Virus record (IMG/VR): IMGVR_UViG_3300049442_000285
Location: 1 to 42,576 of that record
Source: a virus
Direction: 5' to 3' (one strand)
DNA: 42,576 nt
In this document: in pieces, positions 21,333-28,759 of the stretch
Layout of the letters: each line of letters opens with the position of its first letter
Numbering within the stretch: position 1 is the stretch's first letter
The notes under the pieces: model-generated
What the model was told of the DNA's origin: nothing
Databases searched by the model: none
The model's input: the letters and a program-made list of their open reading frames with translations, nothing else
Program-made: the position numbers and the translations under genes

Positions 21333-22675
21333 ACGCTGCCTCGGCGATCCACGTCGGCGACGCCCTCACGGTGCTGCGCACGCTGCCCGACTCCTCGGTG
21401 CACTGCTGCGTGACCTCGCCGCCGTATTGGAACCTTCGCGACTACAACGTCGACGGGCAGATCGGCCTCGAGGCATCGGTCGACGACTGGGTCCGCGTGC
21501 TCGTGGCCGTGTTCGACGAGGTCCGCCGCGTGCTGCGCAAGGACGGAACGCTGTGGCTGAACGTTGGCGACGCCTACGTCGGCAGCGGCTCCGGCCAGCA
21601 AGGTGCCACCGGGGCGATGGCCGACCGCTCAGTGGTCGCCGCGCGCCGGAGGCGTCAGGGCAAGCACGCCCGCATCGGCGACGATCGGCCGCTGCGCGGC
21701 CGCGCTGCCGGCTCGTTGCAGCCGAAACAACGGCTCGGCCTGCCACATCGGCTCGTCTTCGCTCTCCAGGCGGCCGGCTGGTGGTGGCGCGACGAGATCG
21801 TCTGGCACAAGCGCGCGCCGATGCCGGAGAGCGCGCGCGATCGCGCGACGCAGTCGCACGAGTTCGTCTTCCTGCTCTCCAAGCGGGCCGCCTACTTCTT
21901 CGATCAGGAGGGCTGGAAGGAGCCGGTCACAGGTCAGGCTCATCCGCGCCACGATGGCCGCACGCCGCGCGGCTGGGACACGGGCCCGGGTGACCACCGC
22001 GATCTGCGCGGCCGCTACGATCCTCGCGGCGACCGCGCGGAGGCCTTCGGACGAGGACCTGGCTTCCGCGTGCGCGCGCCGAAGACGCTGAACGCCGGCG
22101 ATGCGTTCGGCGACCTGGTGACCCGCCGAAATCGCCGATCGGTCTGGACGCTGACGTCAGAGCCGTTCCGCGAGGCCCATTTCGCCACGTTCCCGACGGC
22201 GCTGGTCGAGCCATGCCTGGTCGCCGGCACGAGCACCGATGGCTGTTGCTCGAGCTGTGGCACGCCGCGGCGCCGTCTCATGAGGAAGGGCGGGCCCGAC
22301 CTGGCACACCAGCGCGCCTGCGGCGGCGACGCCAACGGCGAGTACCACGGCCAGGCCACCAAGAACTTCGCGGCCGCGGGTGCCGAGAACGCGAGCGAGG
22401 TCAAGGCCAGGATCCTCGCCGGCATGCGCGAGCGGGTGACGGTCGGCTGGAAGACTGGCTGCCACTGCGAAGCCGGCACGGCTCCTTGCCTGGTGCTCGA
22501 CCCGTTCGCCGGCAGTGGCACGACGGGCGTCGTCGCCGCGCAGCTCGGCCGCTCGTTCGTCGGGATCGAGCTCAACCCGCAGTACGCCGCGATGGCGCGC
22601 AGGCGGATCGATCGGGTCGCGCCGCTGTTTGTGAAATCGACCGCAGGCCCAGAAAGCCAAAGGGAGGTCAGTTAG
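21329..22675 (+). CDS. DNA methyltransferase, beta-class (SPPY type)
   Basis: 448 residues from GTG 21329. Residues 29-34 are Thr-Ser-Pro-Pro-Tyr-Trp (motif IV) and Phe393-Ala-Gly-Ser-Gly-Thr-Thr-Gly400 is motif I, so the catalytic motif comes first, as in the beta class. Such enzymes modify exocyclic amino groups: N4-cytosine or N6-adenine. Before motif I lies a Cys cluster (Cys-Cys-x2-Cys-Gly-Thr-Pro, later Cys-His-Cys and Cys) that probably binds zinc, common in phage methylases. No restriction partner is present; it likely protects phage DNA or regulates it. Confidence 0.85.
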   Translation: MNAASAIHVGDALTVLRTLPDSSVHCCVTSPPYWNLRDYNVDGQIGLEASVDDWVRVLVAVFDEVRRVLRKDGTLWLNVGDAYVGSGSGQQGATGAMADRSVVAARRRRQGKHARIGDDRPLRGRAAGSLQPKQRLGLPHRLVFALQAAGWWWRDEIVWHKRAPMPESARDRATQSHEFVFLLSKRAAYFFDQEGWKEPVTGQAHPRHDGRTPRGWDTGPGDHRDLRGRYDPRGDRAEAFGRGPGFRVRAPKTLNAGDAFGDLVTRRNRRSVWTLTSEPFREAHFATFPTALVEPCLVAGTSTDGCCSSCGTPRRRLMRKGGPDLAHQRACGGDANGEYHGQATKNFAAAGAENASEVKARILAGMRERVTVGWKTGCHCEAGTAPCLVLDPFAGSGTTGVVAAQLGRSFVGIELNPQYAAMARRRIDRVAPLFVKSTAGPESQREVS

Positions 22676-23077
22676 ATGGCACTCGAAAAGTTCACTCTCG
22701 GGACGTTGGCCGAAATGGACAACGGCCGCATCAAGACCGCGTTCGAACAGGCGCTCGACCGTTGCCGGTTCGATTGCGAGGACCGGCCCAGCGTCGAGGG
22801 CGCGCGCAAGATCGTGCTCACCGTCACGATGGAACCCATCCCGACGGACGCCGGCGAGCTCGACACCGTCGACGTGTCGTTCGACCTGCAGGAGCGCCTG
22901 CCGAAGCGCGGCAGCAAGACCTACAACATGCAGGCGGTTGCCGGCGGCCTGCTCTTCAACGAGCTGAGCCCCGACGAGGTGCGGCAGAAGACGCTCGACA
23001 TGCAGCCGGCGCCGAAGCCGAAGCAACCCGAGTCGGCACCTGCGAAGGGAAAGGAGGTGAAGACCAATGCTGGCTGA
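22676..23077 (+). CDS. Conserved-looking early protein before DUF2303 gene
   Basis: 133 residues; ATG 22676 with AGGGAGGTCA upstream. Residues 1-100 form an alpha-beta domain (Lys-Ile-Val-Leu-Thr-Val-Thr-Met-Glu, Val-Asp-Val-Ser-Phe-Asp-Leu); the tail is Lys/Pro/Ala rich. It overlaps the next gene by 11 bases. Phages often encode such a protein beside DUF2303 proteins, and the two probably act together. No function can be read from the sequence. Confidence 0.55.
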   Translation: MALEKFTLGTLAEMDNGRIKTAFEQALDRCRFDCEDRPSVEGARKIVLTVTMEPIPTDAGELDTVDVSFDLQERLPKRGSKTYNMQAVAGGLLFNELSPDEVRQKTLDMQPAPKPKQPESAPAKGKEVKTNAG

Positions 23078-23822
23078 GGCAATCAAAGCAGTCGTCGATC
23101 TGGGCCAGAAGGCGCGCCAGATCGAGTTCCACGCCAACGAGAAGCTGCCCAACAAGGTCTTCATCCGCAGCGGCGACCAGCTGATCGAGAAGGACTCGCC
23201 GGCGCCGCTTCGCGCGCACAAGCTGCTCGGCTTCGACGACTTGGTCGCGGCCGTCAAGGACGCATCGATCGCGCCGGCGCCCGAGGTCTACGTCTCCGGC
23301 AGCCGCGTGTGCGCCTTCCTCGATCGTGCCGAGCGCCGGTCGATGGTCGCCGTCGACCTGGTCGAGTCGAAGCGCTTCCAGCTCGTGACGAAGCTGCAGC
23401 AGCCAGTGGCGTTAGAGCCGCGCGAGGCGATCAAGATGCTGCGGTTCGACCTGCATGGCGGCGACGTCGACGCCATGATCCAGGGGCTGCGCCGGGTCGA
23501 CTTCAAGCGGACCAGTGGCGGCACCAGCTCGGTCGAGCACGGCAAGGAGTCGCTCGGCCGCTCGGTCGAGGCGGTGGTGCAGCAGGCCGACCAGATCCCG
23601 GACCGGTTCACCTTGACAGTGCCGATCTGGAGCACGCCCGGCTTCTCGCGGTACAGCGCCAAGGTCGAGTTCGGCGTCTACCTCGACGTCGACCAGCAGA
23701 AGGTCGAGCTGCGCGTCCTGGCCGACGAGATCGATCGGGTCCGCAACCAGTTCCTCGCCGCAGCACACAGCGACCTGGCCGAGGCGCTACCGAACGTTCC
23801 CATCTTCCTGGGCACTCCGTAG
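23067..23822 (+). CDS. DUF2303 (YfdQ-like) protein
   Basis: 251 residues; start preceded by AAGGAGGTGA (23051-23060), a full match to the anti-Shine-Dalgarno. Length and layout (N-terminal helix, Asp-Leu-Val-Ala-Ala-Val-Lys-Asp, central beta region, Phe-Thr-Leu-Thr-Val-Pro-Ile, C-terminal acidic helix) resemble YfdQ/DUF2303 phage proteins. Function in phages is unsettled, though it clusters with recombination and replication genes. It is co-translated with the gene before it. Confidence 0.6.
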   Translation: MLAEAIKAVVDLGQKARQIEFHANEKLPNKVFIRSGDQLIEKDSPAPLRAHKLLGFDDLVAAVKDASIAPAPEVYVSGSRVCAFLDRAERRSMVAVDLVESKRFQLVTKLQQPVALEPREAIKMLRFDLHGGDVDAMIQGLRRVDFKRTSGGTSSVEHGKESLGRSVEAVVQQADQIPDRFTLTVPIWSTPGFSRYSAKVEFGVYLDVDQQKVELRVLADEIDRVRNQFLAAAHSDLAEALPNVPIFLGTP

Positions 23823-23827
23823 CGGCG

Positions 23828-24313
23828 ATGACTCTCGTCGTCGAGTTCCAGGGCGTCACCGCGAGCGTGGCCGAGCACTGCCGGCGCCTCGGGCTGCCGG
23901 CGAACCGCATCTACAAGCGGATGTGGCAAGGCTGGCCGATCGAGCGCGCGCTCAGCGTGCCGATCGTGCCGCGCGCCAGCAGGAAGGCGGAGCCGGCGCC
24001 CGACGCGACCGCGGCGAGCGACGACGGCCGCGAGTTCGCGACCGCAGCGCTAGTCACGGTCGCCGAACCGGAACCGCCGCGGCCGCTGGCGCGCCCGTTC
24101 GTCGCCAGAGCGCTGCCCCCGAAGCTCGACGTCCAGCCGATCAGCGCAGTGCCGGCGCTGCCGCGCGGCACCGTGGCGGCGGTCGCCGAGGCGCGCGCCC
24201 TGATCCAGTTCCTCGCCGATCTGCTCGACGCGCCCGAGACGCTGCCGCTGCGGCGGGCGGCGCTGCGCAGCAGCTGCGCGAACTGGCTGCAGCGGTTCGG
24301 AGGTGCGGCGTGA
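23828..24313 (+). CDS. Small protein with N-terminal HTH-like segment
   Basis: 161 residues from ATG 23828. Residues 8-40 (Val-Thr-Ala-Ser-Val-Ala-Glu-His-Cys-Arg-Arg-Leu-Gly-Leu, Ile-Tyr-Lys-Arg-Met) look like a short helix-turn-helix. A Pro/Ala-rich linker follows (45-105), and a helical end (115-161) with Leu-Ile-Gln-Phe-Leu-Ala. It overlaps the HerA-like gene (GTGA at 24310) and may deliver it to DNA. Confidence 0.52.
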   Translation: MTLVVEFQGVTASVAEHCRRLGLPANRIYKRMWQGWPIERALSVPIVPRASRKAEPAPDATAASDDGREFATAALVTVAEPEPPRPLARPFVARALPPKLDVQPISAVPALPRGTVAAVAEARALIQFLADLLDAPETLPLRRAALRSSCANWLQRFGGAA

Positions 24314-25995
24314 CCGCGCCCGTCCTCGGCACGCTCGACGGCGGCGAGCCGCTCCGTCTCGACCTCGACCGCGTGCTGGTCTCGCGCATGCTGCTGCAGG
24401 CCAACTCCGGCGCCGGCAAGAGCTGGGCGCTGCGCCGCCTGCTGGAGCAGACCCATGGCCGCGTGCAGCACCTGGTGCTCGACATCGAGGGCGAGTTCCA
24501 CACGCTGCGCGAGCGGTTCGACTACATCCTGGCCGCGAAGACTGGCGGCGACACGCTGGCCGATGTTCGCTCCGCGCCGCTGCTCGCGCGCCGCCTGCTG
24601 GAGCTCGGCGTCTCGGCCATCCTCGACCTCTACGAGCTGAAGGCCTTCGACCGCGTGCGATTCGTGCGCCTCTTCCTCGAGGCCCTGATCGACGCGCCGC
24701 GGGCGCTCTGGCATCCGGCCCTGGTCGTCGTCGACGAGGCGCACCACTTCTGCCCACAGACCGGCTCCGCCGAGAGCGCGCCCGCCGTGATCGACCTGAT
24801 GACCCGCGGCCGCAAGCGCGGGTTCTGCGGCGTGCTGGCGACGCAGCGGCTCTCGAAGCTGCACAAGGACGCGGCCGCCGAGGCGAACTGCAAGCTGATC
24901 GGCCGCGCGGCGATGGACGTCGACATGAAGCGGGCGGCCGACGAGCTCGGCCTGTCGTCGAAGGAGGACCTCGCCAGGCTCCGCACGCTGCCGCCGGGCA
25001 GGTTCTTCGCGTTCGGCCCCGGCCTCAGCGACCAGGTCGTCGAGGTGCAGGTCGGCGACGTGGTCACCACGCATCCGAAGGCCGGCCGCGGCGCCGCCCC
25101 GGTGCCGCCGCCGCGCGAGAAGGTCCAGAAGGTGCTGGCGCAGCTCGCCGACCTGCCCAAGCAGGCCGAGGAGGAGACCAAGACGCTGGCGCAGGCCAAG
25201 GCCCGCATCGTCGAGCTCGAGCGCGCCGCGCGCGCGCGTCCGGCGCCGGCGGCGGCCAGGGTCGAACGCGTCGAGGTGCCGGTCCTGAAGGACCAGCAGC
25301 TGAAGCGCGTCGAGGCCATGGTCCAGAAGGCAGACGTGGCCGCGGCGGCCCTGGTCGCCGCGTCGCGGGACCTGCGCGCGGCCGCCGGTGCCGCGCACGC
25401 GCGCCCGCCGGCCCCGCCGGTCGCGCGGAACGGCGCCGCGCACCAGCGCCTGGCGCCGCCGCCCGAGGCCCGCCCGCGGTCTGCGCTCGCCGGCGGCGAT
25501 CTGCTGAAGCTGGGAAAGTGCGAGCGCGCGATCATCGCGGTGCTGGCACAACACGGACCGTCGACTGCGCGCCGCCTCGGGGTTCTGGCCGGCTATGCGT
25601 GGACGAGCGGGAGCTTCAGCAACGCGCTCAGCTCGCTGCGCACGTCTGGGCTGCTCGAGGGCGAGAACACCGCCACGATGCAGCTCACGCAGGCCGGCGC
25701 CGAGGCGGCCGCCGGCGTGCCGCCGCTGCCCCAGGGACAGGCTCTCGTCGCGCATTGGCTCGCGCATCAACCTGCCGGCAAGTGCGGCCGCGAGGTGATC
25801 GAGGTGCTGCTGGAAGCTCCAGACGGCCTGTCGATCGGCGACCTGGCTGCATCCACCAAGAGCGGGTACGCCGCGGACTCGGGCAGCTTCAGCAACGCGC
25901 TGTCAGCGCTGCGCACCGCCGGCATCCTGGTCGGGAGGAACACGGAGCTGATGCGGCTCTCGGACGAGCTGCTGGAGGCGGCGCGCAATGGCTGA
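24310..25995 (+). CDS. HerA/FtsK-like ATPase with duplicated C-terminal winged helices
   Basis: 561 residues from GTG 24310. Walker A is Ala-Asn-Ser-Gly-Ala-Gly-Lys37-Ser; Walker B is Val-Val-Val-Asp142-Glu143-Ala-His-His. The core (1-270) resembles HerA/DUF87 hexameric DNA translocases. Residues 270-400 form a coiled, Ala/Arg/Pro-rich linker. Two winged-helix repeats follow (about 415-475 and 490-560), both containing Ser-Gly-Ser-Phe-Ser-Asn-Ala-Leu-Ser-x-Leu-Arg-Thr. No NurA-like nuclease is adjacent. It probably moves or remodels phage DNA, bound by the winged helices. Confidence 0.72.
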   Translation: MTAPVLGTLDGGEPLRLDLDRVLVSRMLLQANSGAGKSWALRRLLEQTHGRVQHLVLDIEGEFHTLRERFDYILAAKTGGDTLADVRSAPLLARRLLELGVSAILDLYELKAFDRVRFVRLFLEALIDAPRALWHPALVVVDEAHHFCPQTGSAESAPAVIDLMTRGRKRGFCGVLATQRLSKLHKDAAAEANCKLIGRAAMDVDMKRAADELGLSSKEDLARLRTLPPGRFFAFGPGLSDQVVEVQVGDVVTTHPKAGRGAAPVPPPREKVQKVLAQLADLPKQAEEETKTLAQAKARIVELERAARARPAPAAARVERVEVPVLKDQQLKRVEAMVQKADVAAAALVAASRDLRAAAGAAHARPPAPPVARNGAAHQRLAPPPEARPRSALAGGDLLKLGKCERAIIAVLAQHGPSTARRLGVLAGYAWTSGSFSNALSSLRTSGLLEGENTATMQLTQAGAEAAAGVPPLPQGQALVAHWLAHQPAGKCGREVIEVLLEAPDGLSIGDLAASTKSGYAADSGSFSNALSALRTAGILVGRNTELMRLSDELLEAARNG

Positions 25996-26785
25996 CACGA
26001 GCATTGCGTGGACCGACAAGACGTGGAACCCCGTCACGGGCTGCACGAAGGTCTCCGAGGGCTGTCGCAACTGCTATGCGAACGCGATCGCCGACCGCTT
26101 CTGGGGCGCGCGCAAGTTCACCGACGTGCGCATGCACACGGACCGTCTCGACCAACCGCTGCAGTGGCGGAAGCCCAAGCGCGTGTTCGTCAACTCGATG
26201 TCGGACCTGTTCCACGAGTATGTGACCGACGAATTCATCGATCGCGTGTTCGCTGTGATGGCCCTGGCACCTCAGCACACGTTCCAGATTCTCACCAAGA
26301 GGCCGCATCGGATGCGGCACTACATCAGCGGCGAAGGCACTGGTAACGGCGGCAGTTTGCGTCGCGCGCACGAGGTCATCAAGCAAGCCAATCAGGCGAT
26401 GCTCGACGGCAAGGGTGTGTGGCCCGGCTGGCCACTGCCGAACGTGTGGCTGGGCGTGAGCTGCGAGGACCAGAAGACGGCCGACCTGCGTGTCCCCGTG
26501 CTGCTGGAGATCGACTGCGCGGTCCGCTTCCTGAGCTGCGAGCCGCTGATCGGGCCGATTGCGCTCGGATCGGTTCCAGGCGTTGGCGTGCTCGATGCGC
26601 TGCACTGGGTGATCGTCGGCGGCGAGAGCGGACCTGGCCATCGATCGATGGATTTCGATTGGGCTCGATCGATTCGATCGCAGTGTGCGGCGGCTCGCGT
26701 GCCGTTCTTCTTCAAGCAGGGGAATGGGCCGCGGCCTGGCATGAACGTCGAGCTGCTCGGCGAGCTGGTGCAGGAGTTCCCCTGA
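25988..26785 (+). CDS. DUF5131 (phage gp37/gp68 family), radical-SAM-like
   Basis: 265 residues. The N-terminus reads Thr-Trp-Asn-Pro-Val-Thr-Gly-Cys-x6-Cys-x2-Cys-Tyr-Ala, the three-Cys signature of DUF5131, known from mycobacteriophages as gp37/gp68. Further blocks (Val-Asn-Ser-Met-Ser-Asp-Leu-Phe-His, Ile-Leu-Thr-Lys-Arg-Pro, Leu-Ser-Cys-Glu-Pro-Leu, Val-Gly-Gly-Glu-Ser-Gly) are typical. The Cys triad suggests a 4Fe-4S cluster and SAM chemistry. The usual TcmP partner is not beside it. It overlaps the HerA-like gene by 8 bases; its substrate is unknown. Confidence 0.78.
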   Translation: MADTSIAWTDKTWNPVTGCTKVSEGCRNCYANAIADRFWGARKFTDVRMHTDRLDQPLQWRKPKRVFVNSMSDLFHEYVTDEFIDRVFAVMALAPQHTFQILTKRPHRMRHYISGEGTGNGGSLRRAHEVIKQANQAMLDGKGVWPGWPLPNVWLGVSCEDQKTADLRVPVLLEIDCAVRFLSCEPLIGPIALGSVPGVGVLDALHWVIVGGESGPGHRSMDFDWARSIRSQCAAARVPFFFKQGNGPRPGMNVELLGELVQEFP

Positions 26786-27009
26786 TGCCGCTGCTCCCGC
26801 ACTACACGACGACGCCGTGCCGCAGCTGCGGCGAGCCGATCGTGATCGTCACGGCCGCCGGCGGCGAGCGAATCACACTCGACCCGACAGCGCCGGTCTT
26901 CGTGCGCGAGTCGGATGGCGAGGGCGGCGGCGTGTGGGCGCAGGACAACAGCGACACCGTGCTGGTCAGGCACGGCGCCGTCTGCAAGGGATCGAAGAGG
27001 AGGAGCTGA
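26785..27009 (+). CDS. Small zinc-ribbon-like protein
   Basis: 74 residues; ATG 26785 overlaps the DUF5131 stop and has AGGAG at 26772-26776. Cys12 and Cys15 (Cys-Arg-Ser-Cys-Gly) are followed much later by Cys67, with one His before it, a partial zinc site. The middle is a strand-rich small domain. Both ends are coupled to neighbours. Function unknown; perhaps an accessory to DUF5131 or replication. Confidence 0.52.
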   Translation: MPLLPHYTTTPCRSCGEPIVIVTAAGGERITLDPTAPVFVRESDGEGGGVWAQDNSDTVLVRHGAVCKGSKRRS

Positions 27010-27851
27010 TGGCGCTCTCGTGGTTCAAGGTCGACACCGGGATCGCTTCGAACGCGCGCGTTGGCGCGGTCGGCGCGCACGGCGCTCTCGTGTTCCTCGC
27101 GGCCCTGGCGCAGCACGCGCGGCACGGCGCCGAGGGCCGGATCCCGGCCGCACACATGACGCCGCGCGCGCTCAAGATCGAGGCCGCGGCGCTGATGGTC
27201 GAGCTGACCGAGAAGAAGATCGACACCGCGATCGAGAAGTGCGTCGCCGAGGGGCTGTTCGCGCGCGATGAGGGCAGCGCCAGCGTTGCGCTCGTCGGCT
27301 TCGACGAACGGTTCCGGGTCAAGTGCGTTCGATGCCACGGCCAGAACGATTCGCCGCGGTTCTCGTCCTGCTCACGATGCAGGCAGCGAAAGCAGGAGGA
27401 GCGGGCAGCGCCCGGGCAGCGCCCGGGCAGCGACACCGCCAGCGCCCGGGCAGCGGTAGACAGGACCCGACTGGACAGGACTGGACAAGAACCAAACCCT
27501 CAGACGCGCGCGCGAGAAGCTCCCGAGCCCTCGATCGGTCCGCCAGAGGGTTCGGGAGGGCCTTCGGCTTCAGGTCCAGCGGGTTCGTCCGGAGGGTCTC
27601 CAGAGCCAGCGCTGGCGAGCGTGCTCTTCGACGAGACCAGTTGGCGAGCAAACGCAACTCACCGGATCGCCGAGGTTTCGAAGCTCTCCAGACGGCTCGC
27701 TGGCGAGGGCATCACCGTCGACGAACTGCGTCGAATCTGGGCCTGGGCCCAGCGGAACGGCAAGGCGCCAGCGGCCTACTTCAACAGCCTGGTGGCGAGC
27801 GAGGCGACCTGGCGATCCGCGCTGCGGCAGTCCGCGGAGTGTGCCGTGTGA
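27009..27851 (+). CDS. Replication initiator-like protein (lambda O role)
   Basis: 280 residues; ATG overlaps the previous stop with AGGAGG (26998-27003). Residues 1-95 have the helical DNA-binding pattern of phage replisome organisers (Ser-Trp-Phe-Lys-Val-Asp-Thr, then Leu-Thr-Glu-Lys-Lys-Ile-Asp-Thr-Ala). Cys105/108 and Cys119/122 could bind zinc. Residues 125-200 are a low-complexity linker whose DNA contains iterons (27403-27489). Residues 210-280 are a helical C-terminal domain likely to contact the helicase. This layout copies lambda O. Confidence 0.65.
   Translation: MALSWFKVDTGIASNARVGAVGAHGALVFLAALAQHARHGAEGRIPAAHMTPRALKIEAAALMVELTEKKIDTAIEKCVAEGLFARDEGSASVALVGFDERFRVKCVRCHGQNDSPRFSSCSRCRQRKQEERAAPGQRPGSDTASARAAVDRTRLDRTGQEPNPQTRAREAPEPSIGPPEGSGGPSASGPAGSSGGSPEPALASVLFDETSWRANATHRIAEVSKLSRRLAGEGITVDELRRIWAWAQRNGKAPAAYFNSLVASEATWRSALRQSAECAV
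27403..27489. repeat. Iterons inside the initiator gene; candidate replication origin
   Basis: Five 11-bp units follow each other: GGGCAGCGCCC at 27403-27413 and 27414-27424, GGGCAGCGACA at 27425, a variant at 27437-27447, and GGGCAGCGGTA at 27448. All keep CAGCG. Next come 10-bp repeats ACTGGACAGG (27470-27479) and ACTGGACAAG (27480-27489). The 11-bp spacing puts units on one helix face. The following bases are poorer in G+C. Confidence 0.6.
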
Positions 27852-28231
27852 CCGCGCAGCGCCTGCTGTTTGCGCCCGAGGACCTCGCGCCCGCGCCGCG
27901 CGCGCGCCGCACGGATCCGGCCGAGAGCCACGGCGCCGCGGCGCGTTCGAAGCGGATGTCGCACGCCCACAACGAGTGGATCCTCGGCGTGCTGCGATGC
28001 TCCGTGCGGTCGCTCAACTGCCACCAGATCGCGGACCTCACCGCGCGCACCGTGCAGCTCAACGGCCGCGCCGCGACTGAAAGCCTCACGCAGGTCCAGG
28101 TCGCGCGGCGCATGGCGGCGCTCCTCGAGGTCGGGCTGGTGATGGTCGACGGCACGAGCGAGCGCGGGCGCCTCTTCCGGATCGTGACGCCGCGCGATCG
28201 CGCGATCGAGGAGCTCGGGCATGGCTCGTAG
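27848..28231 (+). CDS. Small winged-helix-like protein
   Basis: 127 residues; GTG 27848 overlaps the initiator stop. The first 35 residues are Arg/Ala/Pro rich. Residues 40-125 fit a winged helix: His-Asn-Glu-Trp-Ile-Leu-Gly-Val-Leu, Cys-His-Gln-Ile-Ala-Asp-Leu-Thr, Gln-Val-Gln-Val-Ala-Arg-Arg-Met-Ala-Ala-Leu, then a wing Gly-Arg-Leu-Phe-Arg-Ile. Position after the initiator suggests a helicase-loader or regulatory helper like lambda P, but only the DNA-binding-like fold is visible. Confidence 0.55.
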   Translation: MTAQRLLFAPEDLAPAPRARRTDPAESHGAAARSKRMSHAHNEWILGVLRCSVRSLNCHQIADLTARTVQLNGRAATESLTQVQVARRMAALLEVGLVMVDGTSERGRLFRIVTPRDRAIEELGHGS

Positions 28232-28748
28232 GCCGCGCAAGTTCCGCAGGCCCGATCCGGTGCCGCAGGTCGCCGACTTCAGTCTGCGGCGTTTCCTCGC
28301 CGGCGTGCACGATCGCCTGCAGCAGGGCGCGGCCCAATACGGGAACGAGAGCTTCGAGCGGAACCGGTTCACGAACGTCGGCGAGGTGCTCGCCGAGCAG
28401 CTCGACACAGCCGGCTGGCTCTTCGTGCTGTGGGTCCAGGCCCGCAACCAAGTGCGGCGAGTCCAGCTCACGAAGCCGGTGCTCGCGCGCTTCCAGAAGC
28501 AGTTCCTCACTGCGGTCGGCACCTGGATCGAACTGGGGATCGAGCTCTTCGAGAAGCCCGAGGGCGACCCGCTCACGACGACCGGCGCGATCCTCGACGA
28601 GCTGACGAAGCTCGCCGCGGGCGCCTTCTTCACATGGCGCACGCTGCAGCAGCGTCTCGACCATGTGATCAACAAGCTGGCGCAGATCACGGTCAACAGC
28701 GGCGCTCGGCAAGAACACATTGGCAAGCGCGGCGGAATCAGCGACTAA
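28221..28748 (+). CDS. Helical early protein, possible nucleotide-hydrolase-like fold
   Basis: 175 residues; start preceded by GAGGAG. Residues 24-75 (Ala-Gly-Val-His-Asp-Arg-Leu, Gln-Tyr-Gly-Asn-Glu-Ser-Phe, Glu-Val-Leu-Ala-Glu-Gln-Leu-Asp-Thr-Ala-Gly-Trp) resemble the helical motif of MazG-like or DUF5664-like pyrophosphohydrolases, but the Glu pairs are incomplete. The rest is helix. It overlaps the previous gene by 11 bases. Nucleotide clearance would suit the early region; this is only a suggestion. Confidence 0.48.
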   Translation: MARRPRKFRRPDPVPQVADFSLRRFLAGVHDRLQQGAAQYGNESFERNRFTNVGEVLAEQLDTAGWLFVLWVQARNQVRRVQLTKPVLARFQKQFLTAVGTWIELGIELFEKPEGDPLTTTGAILDELTKLAAGAFFTWRTLQQRLDHVINKLAQITVNSGARQEHIGKRGGISD

Positions 28749-28759
28749 GGAGGGATCGA

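Noticed and set aside
23911-25770. 619-residue minus-strand frame opposite the HerA-like ATPase
   Set aside because: It mirrors the Walker-motif gene and shows no independent protein features.
27403-27460. CRISPR-like array
   Set aside because: Repeat units are 11 bp and directly adjacent without spacers, so they fit iterons and not CRISPR.
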